A stretch of 64,000 bases of DNA. It comes from VRUE01 sp963699225 (GTDB taxonomy: Bacteria > Actinomycetota > Thermoleophilia > Solirubrobacterales > 70-9). Positions 41,785 to 49,660 of the stretch are shown in pieces. The notes under the pieces are model-generated. The model was not told the DNA's origin, ran no database searches, and saw only the letters and a program-made list of their open reading frames with translations. Location of the stretch: assembly GCA_963699225.1 (NCBI GenBank), contig OY969423.1, forward strand, positions 1,984,001 to 2,048,000. Direction: 5' to 3'. The position numbers and the translations under genes were made by a program. The stretch's first letter is position 1; every line of letters starts with the position of its first letter.

Positions 41785-42210
41785 ATGTGGGTTCAGCGAA
41801 CGATCCGGCTCGCCGCGCGACCGCGCGGCTTCCACTTGGTCACCGGCGAGGTGCTTGACGCGCTTCCCGAGTTGGGCGAGATCTCGGTCGGGATGCTGCA
41901 CCTGCTGATCCAGCACACCTCGGCCTCCCTGGCCTTGAGCGAGAACGCCTCACCGGAAGTGCGGCATGACTTCGAGGCCTGGTTCGACCAGGCGGTTCCC
42001 GAAGGCGCTCCGTATTGGACGCACACGCTCGAGGGTGACGACGACATGCCGGCCCACATCAAGGCTGCACTGCTTGGCCCGTCACTGACACTGCCGCTGA
42101 GCGACGGCCGCCCGGCGCTGGGGACCTGGCAGGGCATCTACTTCTGTGAGCACCGTGATCACGGCGGCTCGCGCTCGCTAGTCGCCACTGCCTGGGGCGA
42201 GCCGGGCTAG
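41785..42210 (+). CDS. YjbQ family protein (UPF0047, thiamine phosphate synthase-like)
   Basis: 141 residues. GMLHLLIQHTSASLALSENA, DDDMPAHIKAALLGPSLTLP and LGTWQGIYFCEHRDHGGSRS are the diagnostic motifs, including the His/Asp/Glu cluster of the active site. Some members show secondary thiamine phosphate synthase activity. AGGAGGAG upstream of ATG 41785 is a strong ribosome site. It is divergent from the GNAT gene and shares a CTAG stop with the membrane protein gene. Confidence 0.92.
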   Translation: MWVQRTIRLAARPRGFHLVTGEVLDALPELGEISVGMLHLLIQHTSASLALSENASPEVRHDFEAWFDQAVPEGAPYWTHTLEGDDDMPAHIKAALLGPSLTLPLSDGRPALGTWQGIYFCEHRDHGGSRSLVATAWGEPG

Positions 42211-43049
42211 TCGAGCCCCGCGTCCAGCCCACCGCTGTATCCGGCCGCCGAACGCAGGAGCAAGATCGCTCCTTGCACGGTGAGCGCTGTCCCGGCCGCG
42301 AGGCCGAAAGCGGCGGCCGTGCTCAGCGAGGGCAGGGAGATCGCGAGCACGAAGCAAAAGGCGGCGAACCCGTAGAAGCCGATCAGGAAGTTGCGCAGCA
42401 GGACGGCGAGTGGAGCGAAGCCGCCGTGGCCCTGGGTGAAGACGGCGAGCACGCTGGTAATGATTGGGAATGGCGCCAGCAGGCCGCTGAGGTGAGCGCC
42501 GAGGGCACCGGAGAGAGCGGTCAGGATGAGCACGAGCCCGAGCGCCGCGAGGGCGCGGGCCGGCAGGTCCCACCAGGGCGGCACGGGAGCGGTGACTGGC
42601 TGCGGCGGCGCGGGGGGCAGCAGCCTCAGCCCTAGCGCGAAGCCGGCGCCGACCAGGAGCAGCGACAGCACCGGCGGCGGTCGCAACGGGCTCAGCACGG
42701 CTACGCCCAGCAGGAACGCCGTCCAGCCGCAGAGCACGCTCGGCAGCGGCCCGCCCCCCGCTGCGACCCGTCCGTAGACGACTACGAATGCTGTTAGAGC
42801 CGCAAGTCCAAGCAGGGTGCCGGCAGCGGCGTCGGCCCCGAAGCCACGGCCGTGCAGGAGGGTCTCGACCAGCAGGATCGGCCCGGCGACGACCGGCAGC
42901 CCGCCGAGCACGCCGGCCGCGGCCATCCCCCAACGCCGCCCGGCGAGGGAGACGGCGACCACGCAGAGTGGCGAGAGCAGGATCTTCGCTGCCAGCAGCG
43001 CCACCGCGGCAGGCTTGCAGATAGGCGCAGCACCGCGCCGCGGGACCAA
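42207..43049 (-). CDS. Integral membrane protein with two similar halves
   Basis: About 280 residues from TTG 43049, or 265 from GTG 43004; the latter gives a more usual membrane N-terminus. Eight hydrophobic segments. The halves look related: AGVLGGLPVVAGPILLVETL with LHGRGFGADAAAG against LLAPFPIITSVLAVFTQGHG with GFAPLAVLLRNF, an internal duplication seen in small transporters. I do not recognise a named family, and substrate is unknown. Stop shares CTAG with yjbQ. Confidence 0.72.
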   Translation of the reverse strand: MVPRRGAAPICKPAAVALLAAKILLSPLCVVAVSLAGRRWGMAAAGVLGGLPVVAGPILLVETLLHGRGFGADAAAGTLLGLAALTAFVVVYGRVAAGGGPLPSVLCGWTAFLLGVAVLSPLRPPPVLSLLLVGAGFALGLRLLPPAPPQPVTAPVPPWWDLPARALAALGLVLILTALSGALGAHLSGLLAPFPIITSVLAVFTQGHGGFAPLAVLLRNFLIGFYGFAAFCFVLAISLPSLSTAAAFGLAAGTALTVQGAILLLRSAAGYSGGLDAGLD

Positions 43050-43072
43050 GCTTGGCGCTTGTATCCAAATTG

Positions 43073-43091
43073 ACTTACATCTAAAGTAAGT
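43073..43091. promoter_or_regulatory. Inverted repeat upstream of tetR (43127)
   Basis: ACTTAC and GTAAGT separated by 7 bases, 35 bases before the tetR start and just after a TTGACT at 43070-43075. Likely TetR operator in the divergent region between the membrane protein gene and tetR. Confidence 0.5.
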
Positions 43092-43126
43092 GAATTACCA
43101 CGGCGACGGAACCACGGCCCTATGAC

Positions 43127-43693
43127 ATGTCGATTCGCTCCCAGCGCTCCGCGGCGACGGCCGAGCGGATCCGCGAGGCCGCCTGGAGGCGCTTCTCGAG
43201 CAGGAGCTACGACGAGGTCACCCTCGCCGAGGTCGCCGAGGCGGCGGGGGTCAGCGTGCCAACGGTGCGCAGCCACTTCGGTCACAAGGAGGACCTCTTT
43301 CTGGCCGGCTACGTCGCCTGGGGAATGGGGGCGGTGCGGAACCGCGAAGGGGCGCGGCAGGCGGTCCCGGTGACTGCGATCCGCCAACTGCTGAAGGACT
43401 ACGAGCGCCAGGGAGAAGTAGGGCTTCACCTGCTTGCCGAGGAGGATCGCTTTCCGGCCGTCAAGGAGATGACCGATGGGGGGCGCGCGTACCACCGCTG
43501 GTGGCTCGGCGAGGTCTTCCAGCAGCACCTCTCCAAGCTGACCTCCGCCGGCCGCGAGCGGCGGCTTGCCCAGCTCTTCCTCGCCACCGACCTGACCAGC
43601 TGGAAGCTCCTGCGGCTCGACCTCGGCCTCTCGGCACGGCGAACCGAGGCGGCGATCCTCGAGAGCGTCGAAGCGTTGCTGGAGCTGGAGTGA
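43127..43693 (+). CDS. TetR/AcrR family transcriptional regulator
   Basis: 188 residues. The HTH is at residues 10-60: ATAERIREAAWRRFSSRSYD, EVTLAEVAEAAGVSVPTVRS and HFGHKEDLFLAGY. The C-terminal domain differs from the TetR cluster at the window start (ends LESVEALLELE). Its TGA overlaps the ATG of the glycosyltransferase gene (TGATG), so the two are coupled; the regulator probably controls that gene and itself through the repeat at 43073. Confidence 0.9.
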   Translation: MSIRSQRSAATAERIREAAWRRFSSRSYDEVTLAEVAEAAGVSVPTVRSHFGHKEDLFLAGYVAWGMGAVRNREGARQAVPVTAIRQLLKDYERQGEVGLHLLAEEDRFPAVKEMTDGGRAYHRWWLGEVFQQHLSKLTSAGRERRLAQLFLATDLTSWKLLRLDLGLSARRTEAAILESVEALLELE

Positions 43694-44910
43694 TGGCGCG
43701 GATCCTGCTCTATATGAGCCCGAGCTCCGGGCACACCTTTCCACCTGTGCCGACAGCGCTCGAGCTCTCCGCCCGCGGTCATGAGGTCGTGGTCCGCACC
43801 GGCGCCGCAGGCGTTCCCCCATTGAAGGCGGTGGGCCTCGAGGCAGACGCCGTCGACCCGAGGATCGAAGCGATCGAGGTCGACGACTGGCGCGCCTCGA
43901 ATCCGCTCAGCGCCACTCGCCGCCTCTTTGGCGCCTTCGCCCGACGAGCGGAGTTCGAGCTGCCAGACATGCAGGCGGCGATCGCCGCCGAGGACCCCGA
44001 CCTGCTCTGGATCGACATCAACTGCATCGCCGCCTCGGCGGCGGCCGAAGCTTCGGGCCTGCCTTGGGCCCACTACCTGCCCTACCCGCATCCGATTCCG
44101 GCTCGCGGCGTCCCCGCCTACGGCCCGGGCTTCGCTCCTCCCGCCGGCCCCCTCGGCCGCCTTCGCGACGGCGCCCTGAACGCCGCCAGTCGCGCGGCCT
44201 TTCGCTCGATCCTGCCCCCGTTCAACCAGCTTCGGCACGGCCTCGGTCTGCCGGTGTTCCCGCGCGGTGAGGACTACTACCTCTCGGCACCGCTGCTGAT
44301 CCAGTTCTCGGCCGAGCCCTTCGAATATCACCGCAACTGGCCCGCCAACGTGCGCCTGGTCGGGCCCGGGCTCTGGGACCCGTCGGCCGAGGAGCCCAGT
44401 TGGCTAGCCGAAGAGGAGCGCCCGATCGTCCTGCTCAGCGCCTCGACCGAATTCCAGGACGACGGGGCGCTGATCGAGATGGGCCTCGAAGCCCTCGCCG
44501 CGGAGCCCTACGCGGTGATCGCCACCACCGCTGCCCACGACCCCGCCCGCTTTCGCGCTCCCCCAAACGCTCGCGTCGAGCGCTTTCTCCCTCACTCCCC
44601 GATTCTGCGACGAGCAAGTGCCGTCGTCTGCCACGGCGGTATGGGGACGACGCAGAAGGCGCTGGCCGCGGGCGTGCCGGTCTGCGTCGTGCCCTTCCTC
44701 CGCGACCAGTTCGAGATCGCCCGCCGGGTCACGGTTGCCGGGGCGGGGGAGAGCTTGCGCGCGAGCAGACTTCGTCCCGACCGCTTGCGGTCGGCGGTTG
44801 CCGCCGCGATCTCGCGGCGGCCCGCCACCGAACGCGTGGCCGAGGCCTTTCGCTCCGCTGGTGGGGCCGCCAGCGCCGCTACCGAGCTCGAACGACTGCT
44901 GGAGCGCTAG
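43693..44910 (+). CDS. Glycosyltransferase, GT1/MGT (UDP-glycosyltransferase-like) family
   Basis: 405 residues, GT-B fold. ARILLYMSPSSGHTFPPVPT is the N-terminal acceptor-side start with the GH motif; the donor-side domain has RPIVLLSASTEFQDDG, VERFLPHSPILRRASAVVCH and GGMGTTQKALAAGVPVCVVP then FLRDQFEIARRV, the nucleotide-sugar motif HGG-GT-ea---GvP. Such enzymes glycosylate macrolides, glycolipids or small toxins. It is coupled to tetR and shares its stop CTAG with the zinc-ribbon gene. Confidence 0.9.
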   Translation: MARILLYMSPSSGHTFPPVPTALELSARGHEVVVRTGAAGVPPLKAVGLEADAVDPRIEAIEVDDWRASNPLSATRRLFGAFARRAEFELPDMQAAIAAEDPDLLWIDINCIAASAAAEASGLPWAHYLPYPHPIPARGVPAYGPGFAPPAGPLGRLRDGALNAASRAAFRSILPPFNQLRHGLGLPVFPRGEDYYLSAPLLIQFSAEPFEYHRNWPANVRLVGPGLWDPSAEEPSWLAEEERPIVLLSASTEFQDDGALIEMGLEALAAEPYAVIATTAAHDPARFRAPPNARVERFLPHSPILRRASAVVCHGGMGTTQKALAAGVPVCVVPFLRDQFEIARRVTVAGAGESLRASRLRPDRLRSAVAAAISRRPATERVAEAFRSAGGAASAATELERLLER

Positions 44911-45140
44911 TCGAACAGGTCGCCGAGGAAACCGCGGTCGCGGTCGGCTTGCGGCCCATCGCCCGAGTGGGCGCCCAGGTAGCTGCTCTCGGCGCCGATC
45001 AGGCGCTCCAGCTCACCCCGGTCGAGGAAGATGCCGTGGCAGGCGGTGCACTGGTCGATCGTGATGCCGTTGCGCTCGTAGGTGCGCATCGGGCTGCCGC
45101 ACTTGAGGCAAATCAGATCTTTGGTCGCGGCGTTCACCAC
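44907..45140 (-). CDS. Zinc-ribbon protein, zf-TFIIB family
   Basis: About 77 residues. LICLKCGSPMRTYERNGITI then DQCTACHGIFLDRGELERLI holds the two CxxC pairs and the D-RGEL motif of the zf-TFIIB domain. The remaining residues are short and acidic. GTG 45140 (or 45137) is chosen since the zinc ribbon follows closely; a GTG at 45218 would give a longer version. Role unknown, cytoplasmic. Confidence 0.8.
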   Translation of the reverse strand: MVNAATKDLICLKCGSPMRTYERNGITIDQCTACHGIFLDRGELERLIGAESSYLGAHSGDGPQADRDRGFLGDLFD

Positions 45141-45289
45141 CTCAACGTAGCGCGGCAGTCCTAAGGACTGTTGAAGGCAACTGTCGGTTCGGTTCTGAGC
45201 GGGAGTGGGCACCCGCACGCAGAGTTCAAGGCGCCGTGGGTCTGAGTCGAGAAGACCTCGAGCCCAGCCCTCGTCCGAACGGAGCCTCG

Positions 45290-46066
45290 ATGAAGTCAGC
45301 TCGACGACACCTCAGCTACGCCAATGTGATCTCGACGATCTGCCTCTTCATCCTGCTCGGCGGCGGCGCCTACGCGGCCGCCAAGCTGCCGGCCAAGAGC
45401 GTCGGCACCGCGCAACTGAAGGCGGGCGCGGTGACCGGGGCAAAGATCAAGGACGGGACGATCACCGGCGCCAAGGTGGACAGCCGCACGCTCGGGCCCG
45501 TGCCGACGGCGACCAGCGCGACCAATGCCGATCATGCGACCAGCGCCGATCGTGCTACCAGCGCGGACAGTGCAACCAGGGCCTTGAGCGCCGACAAAGC
45601 TGCCTTCGCGAGCAAAGCGGACCTGGCGACCAACGCGGAACTGCTCGGCGGCAGTCCCGCCAGCAGCTTCGTCAGCGGCAATCAGGTCGGCTATATCGAC
45701 CGAACTTTCTCCGGCTGCACTCTCTCCGTCTTCTGCGTTTCTGACGTCCTCACGATTGCCGGTGTGACCGTGCGCGCCACCTGCGAATACAACGGCGGCC
45801 TCGGGGCCATGATCCTGCGGGTGATCGGCGCCGCCCGGACTGGCTATGGCTTCACAACCAACACCAACGAAGCCCGCCGCGGCCAGTTCGAAGGCGACGG
45901 CAACGTCATCGCAACCGTCTCGACCGGAACCGAGTTGGGCGCGACCGGGACGATCGTGGCGCGAACGCCCGCCAGGATCATCACCCTGAGCTTCGACGCC
46001 AGCTCCCGCCTCCCGGCCCCCGGCACGGCCTCCTGCGCGGTGTTCGCCACCGCGCTGGCGGTCTAA
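45290..46066 (+). CDS. Exported protein with Ala/Ser pentad-like repeat
   Basis: 258 residues. Signal peptide or anchor at 8-31 (NVISTICLFILLGGGAYAAA). Residues 32-70 have a repeating pattern (GTAQLKAGAVTGAKIKDGTI), and 75-115 a Thr-Ser-Ala-Asp repeat (ATSADHATSADRATSAD) that could form a beta-helix stalk. The C-terminal 130 residues are an all-beta domain with cysteines (FSGCTLSVFCVSDVLTIAGV). Surface adhesin-like; no known family name. Confidence 0.75.
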   Translation: MKSARRHLSYANVISTICLFILLGGGAYAAAKLPAKSVGTAQLKAGAVTGAKIKDGTITGAKVDSRTLGPVPTATSATNADHATSADRATSADSATRALSADKAAFASKADLATNAELLGGSPASSFVSGNQVGYIDRTFSGCTLSVFCVSDVLTIAGVTVRATCEYNGGLGAMILRVIGAARTGYGFTTNTNEARRGQFEGDGNVIATVSTGTELGATGTIVARTPARIITLSFDASSRLPAPGTASCAVFATALAV

Positions 46067-46088
46067 GGCTGCATCGGCACGCTGAGCT

Positions 46089-46121
46089 GGGCGACCCCCT
46101 TCGTTTGAGAAGGGGCCGCCC
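46089..46121. terminator. Bidirectional hairpin terminator
   Basis: CCCCTTC (46096-46102) and GAAGGGG (46109-46115) with outer arms GGGCG and CGCCC, in the gap between convergent genes (exported protein and haloperoxidase-like gene). Confidence 0.6.
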
Positions 46122-46135
46122 GACTCAACGAGCCG

Positions 46136-47432
46136 CTAGAGGCCCAGCCTGTAGAGGCGCGGCAGGTCCCAGGCGGCGACCTGCTTACCGACCTTTGCCG
46201 CCGTCTCGTCGGAGAAGCGGTAGTGGACTCCCTCCCAGACGCGGCCGTCGATCGTCTCCTGGGTAATCTGCGACCAGCGTGTGTAGGTGTGGACTGAGCC
46301 GGGAGCGGTTGTTGAGGTGGCGGGGATCGGCGCCGGAGTCCAGGGCCCGGTCAGTGCCGTCAGCACTCCCTCGGCGGCGCCGGCGTAGCCGGCATGCCCG
46401 CTCGGGTACTCGGGGTGGCGTGGAGTCGCCCACAGCGGCGTCCAGGTCGGGTCGGGGTCGACGCTGCCGGTGCGGATCGCGGTGACCGGGCGCCAGAACG
46501 TGTAGGTGTACTTGGCCTCGAAAATCGCGATCTGCGTGTCCACGGTGATCACGTGGAAGGCCGCGACCGCCCGCGCATCCCAGAGCAGCGAGTGGTGAGT
46601 GTCGGCTAGCACCGCCCGCAGCACCTGCCCGTAGAGGGCGTAGGAGTCCTGGTAGATGAAGTTGGCCGTGTCGGTCTGGGCCGGCGTGCGGACGCTGCTC
46701 GTGTCCTGGCCATAGGCGCGGATCTCGGCCAGTGCGTTGAGGAACTTGGCCGAGTCCAGGGCCGGTGGGGGAGCGGGCCGGAACTGGCTGTTGCTCGCCA
46801 GCAGGAAGCTGTGCCCGTCCTTCTGGCCGGCGCGCACGGCGGGGCCGAAGGTCGGCGGGGTCGGTTGCCAAACGCCCGGTGCGGCCGGCGGTGGCGTGTA
46901 GGGGATGTCGACCGAGGCGGTGTCGAGCCCGTCGCCGGCACGCTGGGCGAGGATCAAGCTCGCCTCGTGCTGGCCAGCGGCGATGCCGCGGCTCTTGTCC
47001 CATCCGTTGGGGATCCCAGACAGGGTTGACGACAGCGCCGTGTTCGAGCTGGGCCTGCTGGCTCGGCACTTGGGCGACGAGCGTGTCGTGAAGCGCCGTC
47101 GCGAACGCGGCGGCCTGGAAGCGGGGGCCGAAGCCGTCCTGCACCGCGCGATCCGCAGCGATCCAGCTGACCGCCCAGGTGCGGCTCTGGGTGATCGGCT
47201 CGGGGAACCCGGCCGCTGCGACTGTCTGGTTGGTGAGGTCGAACCACTGCAGCGCCAGCGCCTGGTCCGAGGGTGGGGTAGGCCAACCGTGGCCAATGTG
47301 CCGGTAGGGGCGGTGATCGCGTGAGTGTGCGACTGCGCCGCTCACACCCAGCAGGGAAATGCCGAGGACGAGGCTCGAGAGCAGCGCCAGTGGGGCTGCG
47401 CTCCTTCGCCTCTTAGTGGGTTGGTGCTTCAT
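46136..47432 (-). pseudogene. Vanadium-dependent haloperoxidase-like (PAP2 superfamily) gene, frameshifted
   Basis: The N-terminal part (signal peptide SAAPLALLSSLVLGISLLGV, then DQALALQWFDLTNQTVAAAG) is in one frame and the C-terminal part in another. Frame 2 continues with NTALSSTLSGIPNGWDKSRG, GHSFLLASNSQFRPAPPPAL and the catalytic PEYPSGHAGYAGAAEGVL. The frames join near 47041-47051 where one extra G would explain the break. A combined protein of about 430 residues would be normal for the family. Strong GAGGAGG ribosome site before ATG 47432. It is a disrupted gene, unless a sequencing error or programmed shift restores it. Confidence 0.75.
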
Positions 47433-47500
47433 CGGATCTGCCTCCTCTATGCGTCGGTTCTTTAGGGGGTCAGCTCCCGTTGCCGCGGGACGAGGCGGCG

Positions 47501-47540
47501 CATCTTACATAAAGATGTTTTTGTTGATAGAGTTTATCAA
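47501..47540. promoter_or_regulatory. Two inverted repeats upstream of the carbonic anhydrase gene
   Basis: CATCTT-N5-AAGATG (47501-47517), followed by a T-rich run, and TTGATA-N5-TATCAA (47524-47540). They sit between the haloperoxidase-like gene and the carbonic anhydrase start. One may be an operator (the first resembles Rrf2-type half sites), or the first may be a terminator hairpin. The region is AT-rich compared with its surroundings. Confidence 0.4.
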
Positions 47541-47564
47541 GATACTTCGATCAAGGAGGGGAAG

Positions 47565-48077
47565 ATGAGCCAGACCGATCAACTGATCGACAACGCCAAG
47601 TCCTATGCGCAGAGGTTCGACAAGGGGGACCTGCCGCTGCCTCCCGGCAAGCGGGTCGCGGTGCTCGCCTGCATGGACGCGCGTCTCAACCCCTACGGCA
47701 TCCTCGGCCTCGAGGAGGGCGATGCCCACGTGATCCGCAACGCCGGCGGCGTCGTCTCCGAGGACGCGATCCGCTCCCTGGCGATTTCGCAGAACCTGCT
47801 CGGCACCGAGGAGATCGTCCTCATCCACCACACCGATTGCGGGATGCTCACCTTCACCGACGAGGAGTTTGCCGACAAGCTCGAGGCCGAGGCCGGCGAG
47901 CGCCCGGAGTGGAGCGCCCAAGCCTTCTCCGACCTCGGTAGCGACATCCGCGACGGGATCGAGCGGATCAAGGCCAGCTCCTTCATCCCCCACACCGACA
48001 ACGTCAGGGGCTTCGTCTTCGAGGTCGACACCGGCGAGTTGCACGAGGTGTCGAGGCAGCTTTCGCTGCGTAGTTAG
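47565..48077 (+). CDS. Beta-class carbonic anhydrase
   Basis: 170 residues. Zinc ligands are C36 in ACMDARLNP, H89 and C92 in LIHHTDCGM; the D38-R40 dyad and RNAGG (58-62) are also present. It interconverts CO2 and bicarbonate in the cytoplasm. AAGGAGGGG upstream of ATG 47565 is a strong ribosome site. The short form is typical of actinobacterial members. Two inverted repeats upstream suggest specific regulation. Confidence 0.93.
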   Translation: MSQTDQLIDNAKSYAQRFDKGDLPLPPGKRVAVLACMDARLNPYGILGLEEGDAHVIRNAGGVVSEDAIRSLAISQNLLGTEEIVLIHHTDCGMLTFTDEEFADKLEAEAGERPEWSAQAFSDLGSDIRDGIERIKASSFIPHTDNVRGFVFEVDTGELHEVSRQLSLRS

Positions 48078-48143
48078 GGAGGTCGGACGCCATTCGCTTG
48101 CAAGCCGGCGGTGATTTCAGCGTGTCTGTGTACCGTGCGATCG

Positions 48144-49013
48144 GTGCGCGTCGCCACCTGGAACGTGAACTCGGCCAAGCAGCGGTTGCAGCGCCTGCTG
48201 CCGTGGCTGGACGAGCGTCGCCCGGACGTCGTTTGCCTGCAGGAGACGAAGCTGACCGACGATGCCTTCCAGAAGCTGCTTGGGGAGGAGCTGACCGGCC
48301 GCGGCTACGAGATCGCCGTTCACGGCGAGCCGTCCTGGAACGGCGTCGCGATTCTTTCGCGGGTGGGATTGGAGGACGTCGTGCCTGGCCTCGCAGACGC
48401 GCCGGGGTTCCCGCATCCAGAGGCTCGCGCGGTGGCCGCCACCTGCGGCGGGATCAGAGTGCTTTCGGTCTACGTGCCGAACGGACGCGAGCCGGGCTCC
48501 GAGCACTACGAGTACAAGCTCGCCTGGCTGACCGCGCTGCGTGACGCGGTGGCCGCCGGCCCCGAGGCGACTGTCGTCTGCGGCGACGTCAACATCGCCC
48601 CAACCGACGAGGACGTCTTCGACCCGGAGGCCTACGCCGGCCAGACGCACGTGACGGCGCCCGAGCGCGCGGCGCTGGCGGAGCTGCAAGCACTCGGCCT
48701 TCGCGACGTCGTCCGCGACCGCTGGCCGGACGAGCGGGTCTTTACCTACTGGGACTATCGCGCCGGGATGTTCCACCGCGACCTCGGGATGCGGATCGAC
48801 CTGATCCTGGCCGGTGCCCCGGTCGCCGACCGCGTGCGCGCCGCCTGGGTCGACCGCCAAGCGCGCAAGGGCAAGGGCCCGAGCGACCACGCTCCGGTGA
48901 TCGTCGACCTCGACGAGGCCCCGGATGGCGACATCGGGCCCGTCGTGCCGCCGCCCTCGGCTCCGGTCACCAAGCGCGGCGCCGTCAAGCTGCCACAGTC
49001 GCAGCACAAGTAG
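48144..49013 (+). CDS. xthA: Exodeoxyribonuclease III (ExoIII/APE family)
   Basis: 289 residues from GTG 48144. VRVATWNVNSAKQRLQRLLP, RPDVVCLQETKLTD, VVCGDVNIAPTDEDVFDPEA and GPSDHAPVIVDL contain the Asn, Glu, Asp and His of the catalytic site. It cleaves AP sites in base-excision repair. About 30 C-terminal residues extend past the domain (PPPSAPVTKRGAVKLPQSQH), low complexity. GTG 48144 is preferred because earlier codons in the frame are atypical. Confidence 0.93.
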   Translation: MRVATWNVNSAKQRLQRLLPWLDERRPDVVCLQETKLTDDAFQKLLGEELTGRGYEIAVHGEPSWNGVAILSRVGLEDVVPGLADAPGFPHPEARAVAATCGGIRVLSVYVPNGREPGSEHYEYKLAWLTALRDAVAAGPEATVVCGDVNIAPTDEDVFDPEAYAGQTHVTAPERAALAELQALGLRDVVRDRWPDERVFTYWDYRAGMFHRDLGMRIDLILAGAPVADRVRAAWVDRQARKGKGPSDHAPVIVDLDEAPDGDIGPVVPPPSAPVTKRGAVKLPQSQHK

Positions 49014-49053
49014 CGATGCGAAGCGACCCCGTTACCGAGAGGAGCAAGTAGCC

Positions 49054-49602
49054 ATGACGACGTACACGGTCGACCTGTTCTCAACCCTGGACGGCTTCGG
49101 CTCTGGTCGCGTTGCCTACTGGGGCAAGGAGGGTCCCGAGTTGGTCGAGCAGCGGGCCCAGACCTATGGCAACAAGGATCAGACGCTGGTCTTCGGGGCG
49201 AACACCTACCGCCTGTTTCAGAAGTTCGCTCCAGCGGAAGACGATCCGAGCCATACGCCGCTGAACAAGGCGCAAAAGATCGTCATCTCCCGGACGCTGG
49301 AGGAGCCGCTGACTTGGGAGAACACAACGCTCATCGCCGATGACGCCCTCGAGGCCGTTCCACGCCTGAAGGCGGAGTCACCTGTCCCGCTCCGCTCCCA
49401 CGGCAGCCTCGCAATGAACCACGCACTCCTAGCCGCCGGCCTGGTCGATCGGCTCGAGGTGATGGTGTTCCCCGTCATAGCCGGGGCCTCAGGATCCGAT
49501 CCGATCTTCGCCGACCTGCCCGATATCGACCTGGAGCTCGTCGACTCACAGGTGTTTGACGGACGCATGCAGCAGCTCGTCTACGTGCCGACTGTCCGCT
49601 AG
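49054..49602 (+). CDS. Dihydrofolate reductase / RibD C-terminal domain family protein
   Basis: 182 residues. MTTYTVDLFSTLDGFGSGRV, TLVFGANTYRLFQKFAPAED and SHGSLAMNHALLAAGLVDRL with EVMVFPVIAGASGSDPIF mark the fold. It is related to, but clearly divergent from, the protein at 35164. AGAGGAGCAAG precedes ATG 49054. It probably reduces a flavin- or pterin-like substrate with NADPH, not established. Confidence 0.86.
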   Translation: MTTYTVDLFSTLDGFGSGRVAYWGKEGPELVEQRAQTYGNKDQTLVFGANTYRLFQKFAPAEDDPSHTPLNKAQKIVISRTLEEPLTWENTTLIADDALEAVPRLKAESPVPLRSHGSLAMNHALLAAGLVDRLEVMVFPVIAGASGSDPIFADLPDIDLELVDSQVFDGRMQQLVYVPTVR

Positions 49603-49660
49603 GGCAATCAGCCGACTTTCATCCCCACCTCTCTGCTCTCTGCGCGATACGGTCTCCGGC

